Origin: Bacteroidales bacterium | GTDB taxonomy: Bacteria; Bacteroidota; Bacteroidia; Bacteroidales; F082 | Reading direction: 5' to 3' | Length of the DNA: 64,000 nt | NCBI GenBank assembly: GCA_030683155.1 | Contig: JAUXMV010000024.1 | Location: 49,125-113,124, forward strand | In this document: positions 43,671 to 52,284 of the stretch, piece after piece | Layout of the letters: every line of letters starts with the position of its first letter | Numbering within the stretch: position 1 is the stretch's first letter | Position numbers and translations under genes: made by a program | The notes under the pieces: model-generated | Database searches by the model: none | What the model saw: only the letters and a program-made list of their open reading frames with translations | What the model was told of the DNA's origin: nothing

Positions 43671-44684
43671 ATGAAGCGACAGATTACAATTAAGGATATT
43701 GCCGTTAAACTTGGGCTCTCAACTTCCACAGTATCAAGGGCTTTAAAAGATCACCCTGATATTAGTCCAAAAACCCGCGCTGCTGTAAAAGAGCTTGCAG
43801 CCTTGCTAGGTTATCGCCCAAATCGTATCGCACTTAACTTGCGAAACAACTCAACCAGAACAATTGGACTAATTATTCCTGAAATTGAGCATTACTTTTT
43901 TTCTGCCATTATAAATGGTATCGAAGAAATCGCATACAAAAATGATTACAGTGTGATGGTTTTTCAATCAAATGAATCCTACAAGCGCGAAGTAATAAAC
44001 ACTCAGGCGGTGCTAACCAATCGTGTAGACGGTGTTTTGGTATCTTTTTCAAAAGAGACCAATGATTTTTCTCATTTTCAAAAATTGATAGAGAATGAAA
44101 TTCCGGTTGTGTTTTTTGATCGCGTTGTTGATAGCTTACCAGCTGACCAGGTTGTCGCTGATGATTATCAGGGCGCATTCATTGCAGTAAATCATTTAAT
44201 CGAAAAAGGTTGTAGAAGAATTGCTCATTTTGCAGCCCCGCAGAATCTTCAAATTGGAAAAAGTCGTTTGTCAGGCTATCACGATGCATTGCTGAAGCAC
44301 AACATCCATTTCGATCATGAGTTGGTATTCCTTGCTGATACCTATGAAACAGCAAAAAAAGCTGCACATGACATATTGCGCAAGCCAAATCCACCAGATG
44401 GTTTTTTTGCCGTTAATGATATGTCGGCTATTGCAATCATAAAAGCAGCAAAAGAATTGGGAAAAAGAGTGCCTGAGGATTTGAAAGTTGTTGGATTTGA
44501 GAACAGTAAATCCGCCGGTCTAAGTGACCCTGAATTAACAACCGTCGATCAGTTTGGTTTTGAACTGGGCCGTGAAGCTTGCCTGATGTTGCTCAAACGT
44601 CTGAAAGAACAAACACCGGCTGAACTATTCAAACCAATTCGCAAAGTGATCAAAACAAAATTGGTTGTAAGAAGTTCTACTTGA
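43671..44684 (+). CDS. LacI family transcriptional regulator
   Basis: A 337-residue LacI/GalR regulator. The N-terminal HTH is TIKDIAVKLGLSTSTVSRAL (4-23) with the hinge helix RPNRIALNLRNN. The sugar-binding periplasmic-fold domain spans about 60-335 (TIGLIIPEIEHYFFSAII, RVDGVLVSFS, VVFFDRVVD, AVNDMSAIAIIKAA). It is divergent from susC, so it most likely controls the susCDE operon in response to a sugar ligand. The next gene is convergent. Confidence 0.94.
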   Translation: MKRQITIKDIAVKLGLSTSTVSRALKDHPDISPKTRAAVKELAALLGYRPNRIALNLRNNSTRTIGLIIPEIEHYFFSAIINGIEEIAYKNDYSVMVFQSNESYKREVINTQAVLTNRVDGVLVSFSKETNDFSHFQKLIENEIPVVFFDRVVDSLPADQVVADDYQGAFIAVNHLIEKGCRRIAHFAAPQNLQIGKSRLSGYHDALLKHNIHFDHELVFLADTYETAKKAAHDILRKPNPPDGFFAVNDMSAIAIIKAAKELGKRVPEDLKVVGFENSKSAGLSDPELTTVDQFGFELGREACLMLLKRLKEQTPAELFKPIRKVIKTKLVVRSST

Positions 44685-44702
44685 TTAAAATGCAGTGAAT
44701 TT

Positions 44703-45041
44703 TTATAATTTGAGCTCTTCGGAAGGATCCCAAAATTTTTCCTGAAAGTTTATAATCTGATCATTTTCCACAACAAAACCTTCGTTTTCAAGCAGTTTTT
44801 GCATAATGTCGGAGCCACCGAAATGCGCTTTTCCTGTCAACATTCCATTTCGATTTACAACACGATGAGCTGGAACAGAAATTTTGCTGTGATGACTACT
44901 ATTCATTGCCCAACCAACCATGCGTGCCGATCCTTTTGTTCCAAGAAAAGCTGCAATAGCACCATAAGAAGTTACACGGCCGAAGGGTATTTGCTGAACA
45001 ACCTGATAAACAGACTGAAAAAAACCATCCTTATCACTCAT
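44703..45041 (-). CDS. Alkyltransferase-like (ATL) protein
   Basis: A 112-residue MGMT-family protein with only the C-terminal DNA-binding domain. The active-site motif PCHRV reads PAHRV (P57, A58, H59, R60): the acceptor Cys is Ala, so it cannot remove alkyl groups. R40 in SARMVGWAM is the arginine finger. ATL proteins such as E. coli YbaZ bind O6-alkylguanine and hand the site to nucleotide excision repair. It overlaps trmB by 8 bases and ends the minus-strand series. Confidence 0.88.
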   Translation of the reverse strand: MSDKDGFFQSVYQVVQQIPFGRVTSYGAIAAFLGTKGSARMVGWAMNSSHHSKISVPAHRVVNRNGMLTGKAHFGGSDIMQKLLENEGFVVENDQIINFQEKFWDPSEELKL

Positions 45042-45711
45042 TTTTCAATCCAAAACGAATATACTTAATCTTGAGACCTTGCGCCAGCCATATCTGCTCA
45101 TAAAAAGTCCGGATTTTTTTCACTTCCATTTCTTCTGCAACAGCATATAAATCCTCGGTGTGATATGCAATCGGGTTTGAATGGGCTTCAAGTGATTCCA
45201 TTGTATACTGATAAAGCAGGTCACTGTCTGTTTTTAAATGAATGACTCCGTCTTTTTTCAAAAAGTTTCGATATTGCTCAAGAAACCTAGGCGAAGTCAA
45301 CCTTTTTTTTTCGCGTGAATTTCTTGGTTGTGGATCAGGGAAAGTAATCCAGATTTCTGAAACTTCATTTTCTGAAAAATAATTGTTTATCAACTCAATA
45401 CGTGTTCTGAGGAAAGCAACATTTTTCATGTTCTGTTCATGAGCCGTTTTTAAGCCACGCCACAAACGTGCTCCTTTGATATCAACGCCAATAAAATTGT
45501 AGTCTGGTTTATGCTGAGCAAGACCTATTGTATATTCTCCTTTGCCGCAGCCTAATTCTAAAACTATTGGATTTTCATTTTTGAAAAACTCTTTGTTCCA
45601 TTTTCCTTTTAAATGGAAATCTTCCTGATAGAGTTGCTCGTAACTGAGTTGAAAAAGATTGTCAAATGTTTCGTTTTCAGCAAAACGTTTTAGTTTATTT
45701 TTTGATCCCAC
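45034..45711 (-). CDS. trmB: tRNA (guanine-N7-)-methyltransferase TrmB
   Basis: A 225-residue SAM methyltransferase of the TrmB family. SAM motif I is LELGCGKGEYTIGLA and FIGVDIKGARLWRGLK follows. ITFPDPQPRNSREKKR is the TrmB signature. It makes 7-methylguanosine at position 46 of tRNA. It overlaps the ATL gene by 8 bases and follows the HU/SPOR gene after 20 bases. Confidence 0.94.
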   Translation of the reverse strand: MGSKNKLKRFAENETFDNLFQLSYEQLYQEDFHLKGKWNKEFFKNENPIVLELGCGKGEYTIGLAQHKPDYNFIGVDIKGARLWRGLKTAHEQNMKNVAFLRTRIELINNYFSENEVSEIWITFPDPQPRNSREKKRLTSPRFLEQYRNFLKKDGVIHLKTDSDLLYQYTMESLEAHSNPIAYHTEDLYAVAEEMEVKKIRTFYEQIWLAQGLKIKYIRFGLKNE

Positions 45712-45731
45712 GAATAAAGAGTTAATTATAT

Positions 45732-47006
45732 CTAAATCACTAGAAGCCAGGCGCTTTCGTTTTCATTTTTTTTTATTGCCTGAAGTCGAAGCATCGCTTG
45801 CTGCTCATTTTCAAGGCTTTCGAAACATACACGCCATAAGCCTCCCGACGTTTGGCCGGCATAATCAGATTCAAAATTTTTGGATCGGAGATCTCTGATA
45901 AGCTTCTCAGCATTTTGCTTTTCTTTGAAAGCTCCTGCAATAATATAGAATTTTTTTACTTTCGACTTCTCTATAGGTGCGCTGGCAGCAATTGGAGAGG
46001 AAATGATTTCTGAAACTATAGTGTTTCCAACAGTATTCTCTTCGTCAACAGTATCTGAAATTTGTATTTCAAAATCATCTAAAATATCTGCTGTATCTGC
46101 AGCTGGTAAATTTTCTTGTTCGTAAGTGCCAGCTTCATTGGTTGTTTCTTCGATAGATGCCTGATAAGGCTCTGCAGGCACAAGATCATTTGATGCGGGT
46201 CGCAACAGATTTGATACCCATCCTTTTTCAGGAAGTTTTTGATCTATGATCAGCTTTTCTATTGGAATCTTATCCATATGACGGATCATAAATTCATTTG
46301 GGCTTGCATAAAACAATGGCACTAATGATGCATAACCTGAGTAATTTTGATAGTAATATTGAACGGTATGTTTGTTCATAATTGCCCAGGCAGCAAACAT
46401 CACAACGGCTGCGGTACCAATAATCAGTAATTGTCTTTTCAGCTTGCTGGGGCGGCGCGAAGCAATAAGTCGATATTTGTTTACTATCGGATTGGGATCA
46501 GTTTCAGGATAAGGAGTTTTTAAAGGCGCTGCTTTATTTATTGGCGGTTTGCTGAAAACTTTTTCAACTTTTTGCTGAAACTCTTCTCTTTTAATTGGTG
46601 GAGAAACAAATCCACTAAGACCAAAAGATTCGGAGAGGTAATTTTGAGTTTCGTCAGGTTCAAATACTAATTGTTGATCTTTGTTGTAATAGATAGAACC
46701 TATATTTCTGAAATTTATTCTCTTGCCTTCTTCCATAACCGAAATGCATTTGAGAACAAACCGGTCCAGTCTTCCTTTTGCATCTTGATAGGAAAGCTTT
46801 TCGGAACGTGCGATGTGGTTTAACAGAAGGCCGTCATTGGTGCGCAACAGTGGGTTGAAAACAATTTCTCTGCACGGAGGTTTGAAATAATGCTTCAAAG
46901 GATGCACCGATGCAGCATGATCGCGTGTGAGAAATCCACCTAATCCGGGGATTACGACACACTCGTATTCATAAAGCAAATCACCTACGTATCCTGCGAT
47001 TTTCAT
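45732..47006 (-). CDS. HU-domain and SPOR-domain membrane protein
   Basis: A 424-residue protein. The N-terminal part (1-125) has two HU/IHF-like DNA-binding fold units of the CCDC81-like type (YECVVIPGLGGFLTRD, KRINFRNIGSIYYNKDQ). A membrane helix is at 191-210 (RQLLIIGTAAVVMFAAWAIM). A long acidic linker leads to a SPOR peptidoglycan-binding domain (347-424, FYIIAGAFKEKQNAEKLIRD). It links a cytoplasmic HU-type module to the periplasmic wall and may act at division sites, which is inference. It lies between kdsB and trmB. Confidence 0.85.
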   Translation of the reverse strand: MKIAGYVGDLLYEYECVVIPGLGGFLTRDHAASVHPLKHYFKPPCREIVFNPLLRTNDGLLLNHIARSEKLSYQDAKGRLDRFVLKCISVMEEGKRINFRNIGSIYYNKDQQLVFEPDETQNYLSESFGLSGFVSPPIKREEFQQKVEKVFSKPPINKAAPLKTPYPETDPNPIVNKYRLIASRRPSKLKRQLLIIGTAAVVMFAAWAIMNKHTVQYYYQNYSGYASLVPLFYASPNEFMIRHMDKIPIEKLIIDQKLPEKGWVSNLLRPASNDLVPAEPYQASIEETTNEAGTYEQENLPAADTADILDDFEIQISDTVDEENTVGNTIVSEIISSPIAASAPIEKSKVKKFYIIAGAFKEKQNAEKLIRDLRSKNFESDYAGQTSGGLWRVCFESLENEQQAMLRLQAIKKNENESAWLLVI

Positions 47007-47065
47007 TTTTACTGTAATTTTTTCCTGCGATTTAGCATGCTAAGGTACAAATTTTACGGCCAAAT

Positions 47066-47803
47066 TCAAAAAAGGTTCGCAATTTTTTTTAGATCTTCCG
47101 GCGTATCGATGCCAAAACCTTCTTTTTCAGTGATTCCAACGGCAATTGAATACCCGTTTTCGACCCAGCGCAACTGCTCCAAAGACTCAGCTTTTTCAAG
47201 TCTAGATTGGGGAATTATGGTAATCTTGCGAAGTGTATCTACTTGATAACCATATAATCCGATGTGTTTATAAAATTCAAAATTTTGCAACCAGTCAGAT
47301 TGATCTACTCCTCTTAAAAATGGCAGAGAGTTTCTGCTAAAATAAATAGCATGGCCTCTGCTGTCAAAAATTACTTTAACAACATTTGCATTAAAAAGCT
47401 CATCATTGGATGTAATTTTTTTTGCGAGTGTTGCAATTTGAACGTGTGGTTTATTGAGTAAATCTGCAACCTGATCTATCTGTCCGGGATCGATAAAAGG
47501 TTCGTCACCCTGAATGTTTATAACAGCATCAAAAGATTCACCATAAATATTAAGGGCTTCCAGACAACGGTCGGTTCCGCTTGGATGATTTGGGTTGGTT
47601 AAAACTACTCTGCCTCCAAAGGAGTTCACTTCGTTTAAAATTCGTTCATCATCCGTCGCTACCACTACTTCGCTGATCATTTTTGCTTGCAATACCTGCT
47701 CGTAAACACGCCTTATCATCGTCTTCCCCTGTATCACAACAAGTGGTTTTCCGGGAAAGCGCACAGACGCATAACGTGCTGGTATTACACCAAGAATTCT
47801 CAT
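47066..47803 (-). CDS. kdsB: 3-deoxy-manno-octulosonate cytidylyltransferase KdsB
   Basis: A 245-residue nucleotidyltransferase. The N-terminal motif is IPARYASVRFPGKPL and VVATDDERI, NHPSGTDR, INIQGDEPFIDP, YFSRNSLPF and HIGLYGY follow; all fit KdsB. It makes CMP-Kdo for lipopolysaccharide inner core synthesis. It is 21 bases downstream of the deoxynucleoside kinase gene. Confidence 0.95.
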   Translation of the reverse strand: MRILGVIPARYASVRFPGKPLVVIQGKTMIRRVYEQVLQAKMISEVVVATDDERILNEVNSFGGRVVLTNPNHPSGTDRCLEALNIYGESFDAVINIQGDEPFIDPGQIDQVADLLNKPHVQIATLAKKITSNDELFNANVVKVIFDSRGHAIYFSRNSLPFLRGVDQSDWLQNFEFYKHIGLYGYQVDTLRKITIIPQSRLEKAESLEQLRWVENGYSIAVGITEKEGFGIDTPEDLKKIANLF

Positions 47804-47824
47804 AATAAACTAAAATAGAACGAT

Positions 47825-48436
47825 TTAAAACAAACCATGCAGTTCGGCATTCACTTTTTCGATCACAAAACTCAGATCTGCCGGTTTTTCCAGATCAATA
47901 TCGTCGACTTCAACAATGAGCAGCTTGCCAATGTCATATTTCGAAATCCAGGCTTCGTACCTTTCGTTGAGATGCTTCAGGTAGTCAAGCCGGATAGAAG
48001 CTTCATAATCGCGGCCGCGTTTTTGAATCTGACTGACTAATGTTGGAACTGTTGACCGGAGATAGATCAACAAATCCGGAGGTTGAATAAATTTGCTCAT
48101 CAGTTCAAAAAGGGAACTGTAATTTTCAAAATCACGTGATGACATCAAATTCATTGAATGCAAGTTGGGAGCGAAAATATGTGCATCTTCATAAATTGTG
48201 CGGTCCTGAACAACAGTTTTTCCACTGTTTCTGATATCAATCACTTGCCGGAACCTGCTGTTAAGAAAATATACCTGCAGGTTAAACGACCATCGCTGCA
48301 TGTCGTCGTAGAAGCTATGCAAATATGGGTTGTTTTCAACATCCTCAAAATGAGGTGTCCATCCGAAGTGTTTTGATAACAAACGGGTAAGTGTCGTTTT
48401 TCCGGAGCCGATATTTCCTGCTATTGCAATATGCAT
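47825..48436 (-). CDS. Deoxynucleoside kinase
   Basis: A 203-residue kinase of the deoxyadenosine/deoxyguanosine kinase family. The P-loop is AIAGNIGSGKTTLTRLLSK (3-21). VQDRTIYEDAHIFA is the DRS-like catalytic region, and LLIYLRSTVPTLVSQIQKRG is the LID area with Arg residues. It salvages deoxynucleosides. The start is clear (MHIAIAGN) and a -7 box lies 16 bases upstream. Confidence 0.9.
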   Translation of the reverse strand: MHIAIAGNIGSGKTTLTRLLSKHFGWTPHFEDVENNPYLHSFYDDMQRWSFNLQVYFLNSRFRQVIDIRNSGKTVVQDRTIYEDAHIFAPNLHSMNLMSSRDFENYSSLFELMSKFIQPPDLLIYLRSTVPTLVSQIQKRGRDYEASIRLDYLKHLNERYEAWISKYDIGKLLIVEVDDIDLEKPADLSFVIEKVNAELHGLF

Positions 48437-48452
48437 GGTTTAAGTTTTGATG

Positions 48453-48460
48453 CAAATTTA
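48453..48460 (-). promoter_or_regulatory. -7 box (TAAATTTG) for the deoxynucleoside kinase gene
   Basis: The minus strand reads TAAATTTG 16 bases before ATG 48436, matching TAnnTTTG. It suggests a promoter inside the minus-strand series. Confidence 0.45.
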
Positions 48461-48480
48461 GTTTTTTTTGTGTTGCTTCA

Positions 48481-49995
48481 TTATCGAATCATAGCGAGAA
48501 TTTCATCAATTATTTCACGGTCATTCGAAAGACGTGGAACTTTATGTTGTCCTCCCAGTTTTCCTTTCTTTTTCAGCCATGCGTAAAAAGTGCCTTGTTT
48601 CAGAGCATATATTACTGGTGGCCTGAGAATCATGTTGTGATAACGTTTGGCTTCATAGTCTGAATTAAGAGACTTAAGTGCATTATCAAAGGTTTCGGCA
48701 AAATAATCAGGGTTTTCTGGTTTTTTTTCAAATTCAATCAGCCATTCGTGAGCGGCTGTTTCTTTGTTATTAGAAAACAAAGGAGCTGCAGTGTATTCTG
48801 TGATAACAGCATTACATTTATTGCAAGCAATTTCCAGAGCTTTTTCTGCATTGTCAATCATTAATTCCTCTCCAAAAGCATTGATATAACTTTTAGTCCG
48901 TCCACTGATCCGAACGCGATAGGGATTAAGCGAAGTGAACTTAATGGTGTCGCCAATAAGGTAGCGCCAAAGCCCGGCATTGGTTGTAATAACAAGTGCA
49001 TAATTGCGGTCAAGTTCAACATCACCCAATGTGATGGCTTTGGGAGAATCATTTTCAAGCTCTTCGATAGGGATAAATTCATAAAATATTCCGTAGTCGA
49101 GCATTAACAGTAAATCGCTTTTATCTGATTGATCCTGAATGCCAAAAAAGCCTTCTGAAGCATTGTAGGTTTCCATATACTGCATTTTAGCCGATGGAAT
49201 CAATGCTTTAAATTGTTCGCGGTAAGGTACGAAGCTAACGCCTCCGTGAAAAAACACTTCCAGATTTGGCCAAACTTCCGAAATATCTTTTTTGCCGGTG
49301 ATATCAAGGATTCTTTTAAGCAAAACCATTGTCCAGGACGGGACTCCCGAAATGCTTGTCACATCATGCAGCATGGTTTCGCGGGCCATAAGTTCTATTT
49401 TCGATTCCCATTCGTCCATCAGTGCAATTGTGAGGTTGGGTGTCTTGAGAAATTGCACCCAAAATGGCAGGTTTTGTATAAGAATTGCCGATAAATCGCC
49501 ATCGTAATATGACTCATTTTTCACTTCCGTGATATTGTGGCTGCCACCCATTACCAGACCTCTGCCGTCAAACACTTCTGTATCAGGAAAATTATTCACA
49601 TAAAGTGAAAGCATGTCTTTTCCAGCTTTGAAATGACATTCTTCAAGAGAGGAGTTGCTCACAGGAATAAATTTGCTTTTACTGGAAGTGGTACCTGAAG
49701 ACTTTGCAAACCATCTGATTTCTTCCGGCCAAAGGATATTTTGTTCTCCGTTCCGAAGGCGGTCGATATATGGTTTGAGCATTTCATAGTCGCTCACCGG
49801 AACCCTGTCGGCAAAATCTTGAAAGGTATTAATCGATTTGTAATCATATTTTTTCCCCCATTCGGTTGTTCTCCCTTGGTTTATAAGTCTTCTAAACCAT
49901 TCTTCCTGCACATCAATAGGATATTTAATGAAAAGCTCAATCTGATGCATCCGCTTTTTCATCAACCATGCAATGACTGTATTGAATATTGCCAT
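48481..49995 (-). CDS. GH3 auxin-responsive promoter family protein
   Basis: A 504-residue protein of the GH3 family of adenylate-forming enzymes (in plants acyl-amido synthetases), common in Bacteroidetes. The ATP-binding P-loop-like motif is RWFAKSSGTTSSKSKFIPVS (about 89-108), and MQYMETYNASEGFFGIQDQ and YRVRISGRTKSYINAFGEEL follow. The bacterial substrate is not known. It lies 6 bases downstream of lptF/G in the tgt series and ends 44 bases before the deoxynucleoside kinase start. Confidence 0.88.
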   Translation of the reverse strand: MAIFNTVIAWLMKKRMHQIELFIKYPIDVQEEWFRRLINQGRTTEWGKKYDYKSINTFQDFADRVPVSDYEMLKPYIDRLRNGEQNILWPEEIRWFAKSSGTTSSKSKFIPVSNSSLEECHFKAGKDMLSLYVNNFPDTEVFDGRGLVMGGSHNITEVKNESYYDGDLSAILIQNLPFWVQFLKTPNLTIALMDEWESKIELMARETMLHDVTSISGVPSWTMVLLKRILDITGKKDISEVWPNLEVFFHGGVSFVPYREQFKALIPSAKMQYMETYNASEGFFGIQDQSDKSDLLLMLDYGIFYEFIPIEELENDSPKAITLGDVELDRNYALVITTNAGLWRYLIGDTIKFTSLNPYRVRISGRTKSYINAFGEELMIDNAEKALEIACNKCNAVITEYTAAPLFSNNKETAAHEWLIEFEKKPENPDYFAETFDNALKSLNSDYEAKRYHNMILRPPVIYALKQGTFYAWLKKKGKLGGQHKVPRLSNDREIIDEILAMIR

Positions 49996-50000
49996 GAATT

Positions 50001-51077
50001 TTATTTTGGGGCTTTAATTACAAGATAAATGCTTAAAATGGCGAAAATTATATTGGGAGTCCATGCTGCTATTGTTGGTGAGAGGCTGCCAAATGTAGCA
50101 AACACGGATGAAACCTGCATAAAAAGGATGTACGAAAAGGTGATTGCAATACCTGCTCCCAAATGTACACCTATGCCGCCGCGCACCTTGCGACTCGAAA
50201 GTGCAACGCCAATTAGTGTAAGTATTAAAATAGCCACCGGAGATGCCAAACGTTTGTTCATCTCCACTTCATAGAGCGTAACACCTGCATTGCCTTTTAG
50301 TTTTTCGCTGTCAATATGCTTTCGAAGTTCCCAGAAATTCATCACTTCAAAGTCTTCTTTTACATTGTATAAATCAGTAGGCGCAAGATTAATTGTGGTA
50401 TCCATTTTTACTCCTTTTCTAAATACCTCATTCAGGCTGTCGATTCTGCGCTCAACAAATCCGTGAACAACCCAGCCAGTGCCAGCAGAGTCAAGTTCGA
50501 TACGATCGGATGTCAGTTTATAGATCATTTTCTGGCCTTCATATTTTTCAAGGGTAAACCGATATCCAACATTTACTGTACTGTTATAGTTTTCGACATA
50601 AACAAAAACCCCTTTTTCAATTTGAATATGAATGTTTCGATCCCTGTCTTTGTAAAGGTTCTCCATGTATTTGTTTTTAAAATCGCGGCGAACCTCGTTG
50701 GTTTGTGGGATCAAAATATTTCCAAGATAAAGAGAAAACAAAGCAAGCAAAACAGAGGCAAGAAAATAAGGTTTCAGCAATCTGGTAAAACTTATTCCAC
50801 TACTTAAAATAGCAATAATTTCAGTGTTTCCAGCCATTTTTGAGGTGAAAAAAATAACCGAAATAAAGGTAAACAGATAGATAAAAAGGTTGATGAAATA
50901 AGGGATAAAATTGAGATAATAGTCAAACATAATCTCCTTGACCGGAGCATTCTTTTTTAGGAAATCCTCGATGTTTTCGGAAATATCAAAAATGATTACT
51001 ATAATAATAAGGAGTGAGATGGCATAAATAAATGTGCCAATATATTTTTTAAAGATGTACCAGTCAATCAGCTTCAT
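50001..51077 (-). CDS. LptF/LptG family permease
   Basis: A 358-residue protein of the YjgP/YjgQ (LptF/LptG) family. It has about three helices at the N-terminus, starting with MKLIDWYIFKKYIGTFIYAI, a periplasmic beta domain (about 120-240) and three helices at the C-terminus (LASPVAILILTLIGVALSS). It forms the membrane part of the LPS transporter that lifts lipopolysaccharide from the inner membrane. Whether it is the F or G subunit cannot be told. It is 4 bases downstream of tgt. Confidence 0.9.
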   Translation of the reverse strand: MKLIDWYIFKKYIGTFIYAISLLIIIVIIFDISENIEDFLKKNAPVKEIMFDYYLNFIPYFINLFIYLFTFISVIFFTSKMAGNTEIIAILSSGISFTRLLKPYFLASVLLALFSLYLGNILIPQTNEVRRDFKNKYMENLYKDRDRNIHIQIEKGVFVYVENYNSTVNVGYRFTLEKYEGQKMIYKLTSDRIELDSAGTGWVVHGFVERRIDSLNEVFRKGVKMDTTINLAPTDLYNVKEDFEVMNFWELRKHIDSEKLKGNAGVTLYEVEMNKRLASPVAILILTLIGVALSSRKVRGGIGVHLGAGIAITFSYILFMQVSSVFATFGSLSPTIAAWTPNIIFAILSIYLVIKAPK

Positions 51078-51080
51078 GGT

Positions 51081-52211
51081 TTACAAACGTCGCATCAGTC
51101 GTGGGGTTATTTCATTTTTCCAAAGAGCAAAATCGCCTTTAAGAATGTGTTCACGGGCTTCTTTTACAAGCCAAAGATAAAATCCAAGATTATGAACACT
51201 GGCAATCATGCTGCCAAGCATTTCTTTGGCTACAAACAGATGACGTAAATAAGCCTTTGAATATTGTGCATCCACATAAACTTGTCCGTTTTCATCGATC
51301 TGGCTAAGATCCGACTTCCATTTTTCATTTCGTATATTGATAATCCCTTCGCTGGTAAACAACATTCCATTGCGACCGTTTCGGGTTGGCATCACACAAT
51401 CAAACATGTCAACTCCAAGCGCAATGCTTTCAATTATATTGGCCGGTGTTCCAACACCCATAAGGTAACGTGGTTTATCATCGGGAAGAATGCTGCAAAC
51501 TAGAGCAGTCATTTCATACATCATTTCGTGCGGTTCGCCAACGGAAAGACCTCCAATGGCATTTCCTTCTGCCCCGGCAGCAGCAATTGTTTCAGCTGAA
51601 ATTTTTCTCAGATCTGCGTATGTACTTCCCTGCACAATTGGAAAAAGTGTTTGAGAATAGCCATAAACCGGCTCTGTTTCTTTCAACCTGTTTATGCATC
51701 TGCCAAGCCATTGATGGGTAAGTTTCATCGACTTTTCTGCGTAATTGTAGTCGCATGGATAAGGTGTGCATTCATCAAACGCCATGATGATATCGGCACC
51801 AATGGTTCTTTGGATGTCCATCACATTTTCAGGTGTGAAACGATGACGACTTCCATCAATATGAGACTGAAAGGTTACGCCTTCCTCGGTGAGCTTGCGG
51901 CGGTCGCTCAAAGAATAAACCTGATAGCCACCGCTGTCGGTGAGTATTGGTCCTTCCCAGCCGTTGAATCGATGAAGGCCTCCTGCCTTTTGTAAAAGAT
52001 CAAGCCCTGGCCTGAGATATAAATGATAGGTGTTTCCCAGAATTATTTGAGCCTGAATGTCGTCGTGCAACTCCCGTTGATGAACAGCTTTTACCGTTCC
52101 GGCAGTGCCTACAGGCATAAATATTGGCGTCTCTATTGTGCCATGATCTGTTGTAATAAGTCCGGCACGTGCTGAACTTGCTGTATCTCTCCCCTGAATT
52201 TTAAAATCCAT
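51081..52211 (-). CDS. tgt: tRNA-guanine transglycosylase Tgt, zinc-site cysteines absent
   Basis: A 376-residue TIM-barrel enzyme, chosen to start at ATG 52211 because a -7 box lies at 52228-52235. It exchanges G34 of tRNA for preQ1 or queuine. Catalytic motifs are present: DSGGYQVYSL, AFDECTPYPCDY, QGSTYADLR, GGLSVGE and DMFDCVMPTRNGRNG. The usual zinc motif CxCxxC before YSRAYLxHL is missing: the region reads IDENGQVYVDAQYSKAYLRHL-like, with no Cys, though HNL is kept. It is the first gene of a minus-strand run with lptF/G and GH3. Confidence 0.93.
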   Translation of the reverse strand: MDFKIQGRDTASSARAGLITTDHGTIETPIFMPVGTAGTVKAVHQRELHDDIQAQIILGNTYHLYLRPGLDLLQKAGGLHRFNGWEGPILTDSGGYQVYSLSDRRKLTEEGVTFQSHIDGSRHRFTPENVMDIQRTIGADIIMAFDECTPYPCDYNYAEKSMKLTHQWLGRCINRLKETEPVYGYSQTLFPIVQGSTYADLRKISAETIAAAGAEGNAIGGLSVGEPHEMMYEMTALVCSILPDDKPRYLMGVGTPANIIESIALGVDMFDCVMPTRNGRNGMLFTSEGIINIRNEKWKSDLSQIDENGQVYVDAQYSKAYLRHLFVAKEMLGSMIASVHNLGFYLWLVKEAREHILKGDFALWKNEITPRLMRRL

Positions 52212-52227
52212 CCACGCAAAATTTCGG

Positions 52228-52235
52228 CAAAGATA
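52228..52235 (-). promoter_or_regulatory. -7 box (TATCTTTG) for tgt
   Basis: The minus strand reads TATCTTTG 16 bases before ATG 52211, supporting that start over the longer frame from 52241. Confidence 0.55.
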
Positions 52236-52255
52236 ATCCAAATCACAAAGATTGG

Positions 52256-52263
52256 ATATTTTT
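52256..52263 (+). promoter_or_regulatory. -7 box (TATTTTTG) for the glycosyltransferase gene
   Basis: TATTTTTG fits TAnnTTTG on the plus strand, 20 bases from the tgt box, giving back-to-back promoters. It would make a start at TTG 52252 impossible and GTG 52285 likely. Confidence 0.45.
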
Positions 52264-52284
52264 GTGGATTCAAATTACCAGCAC

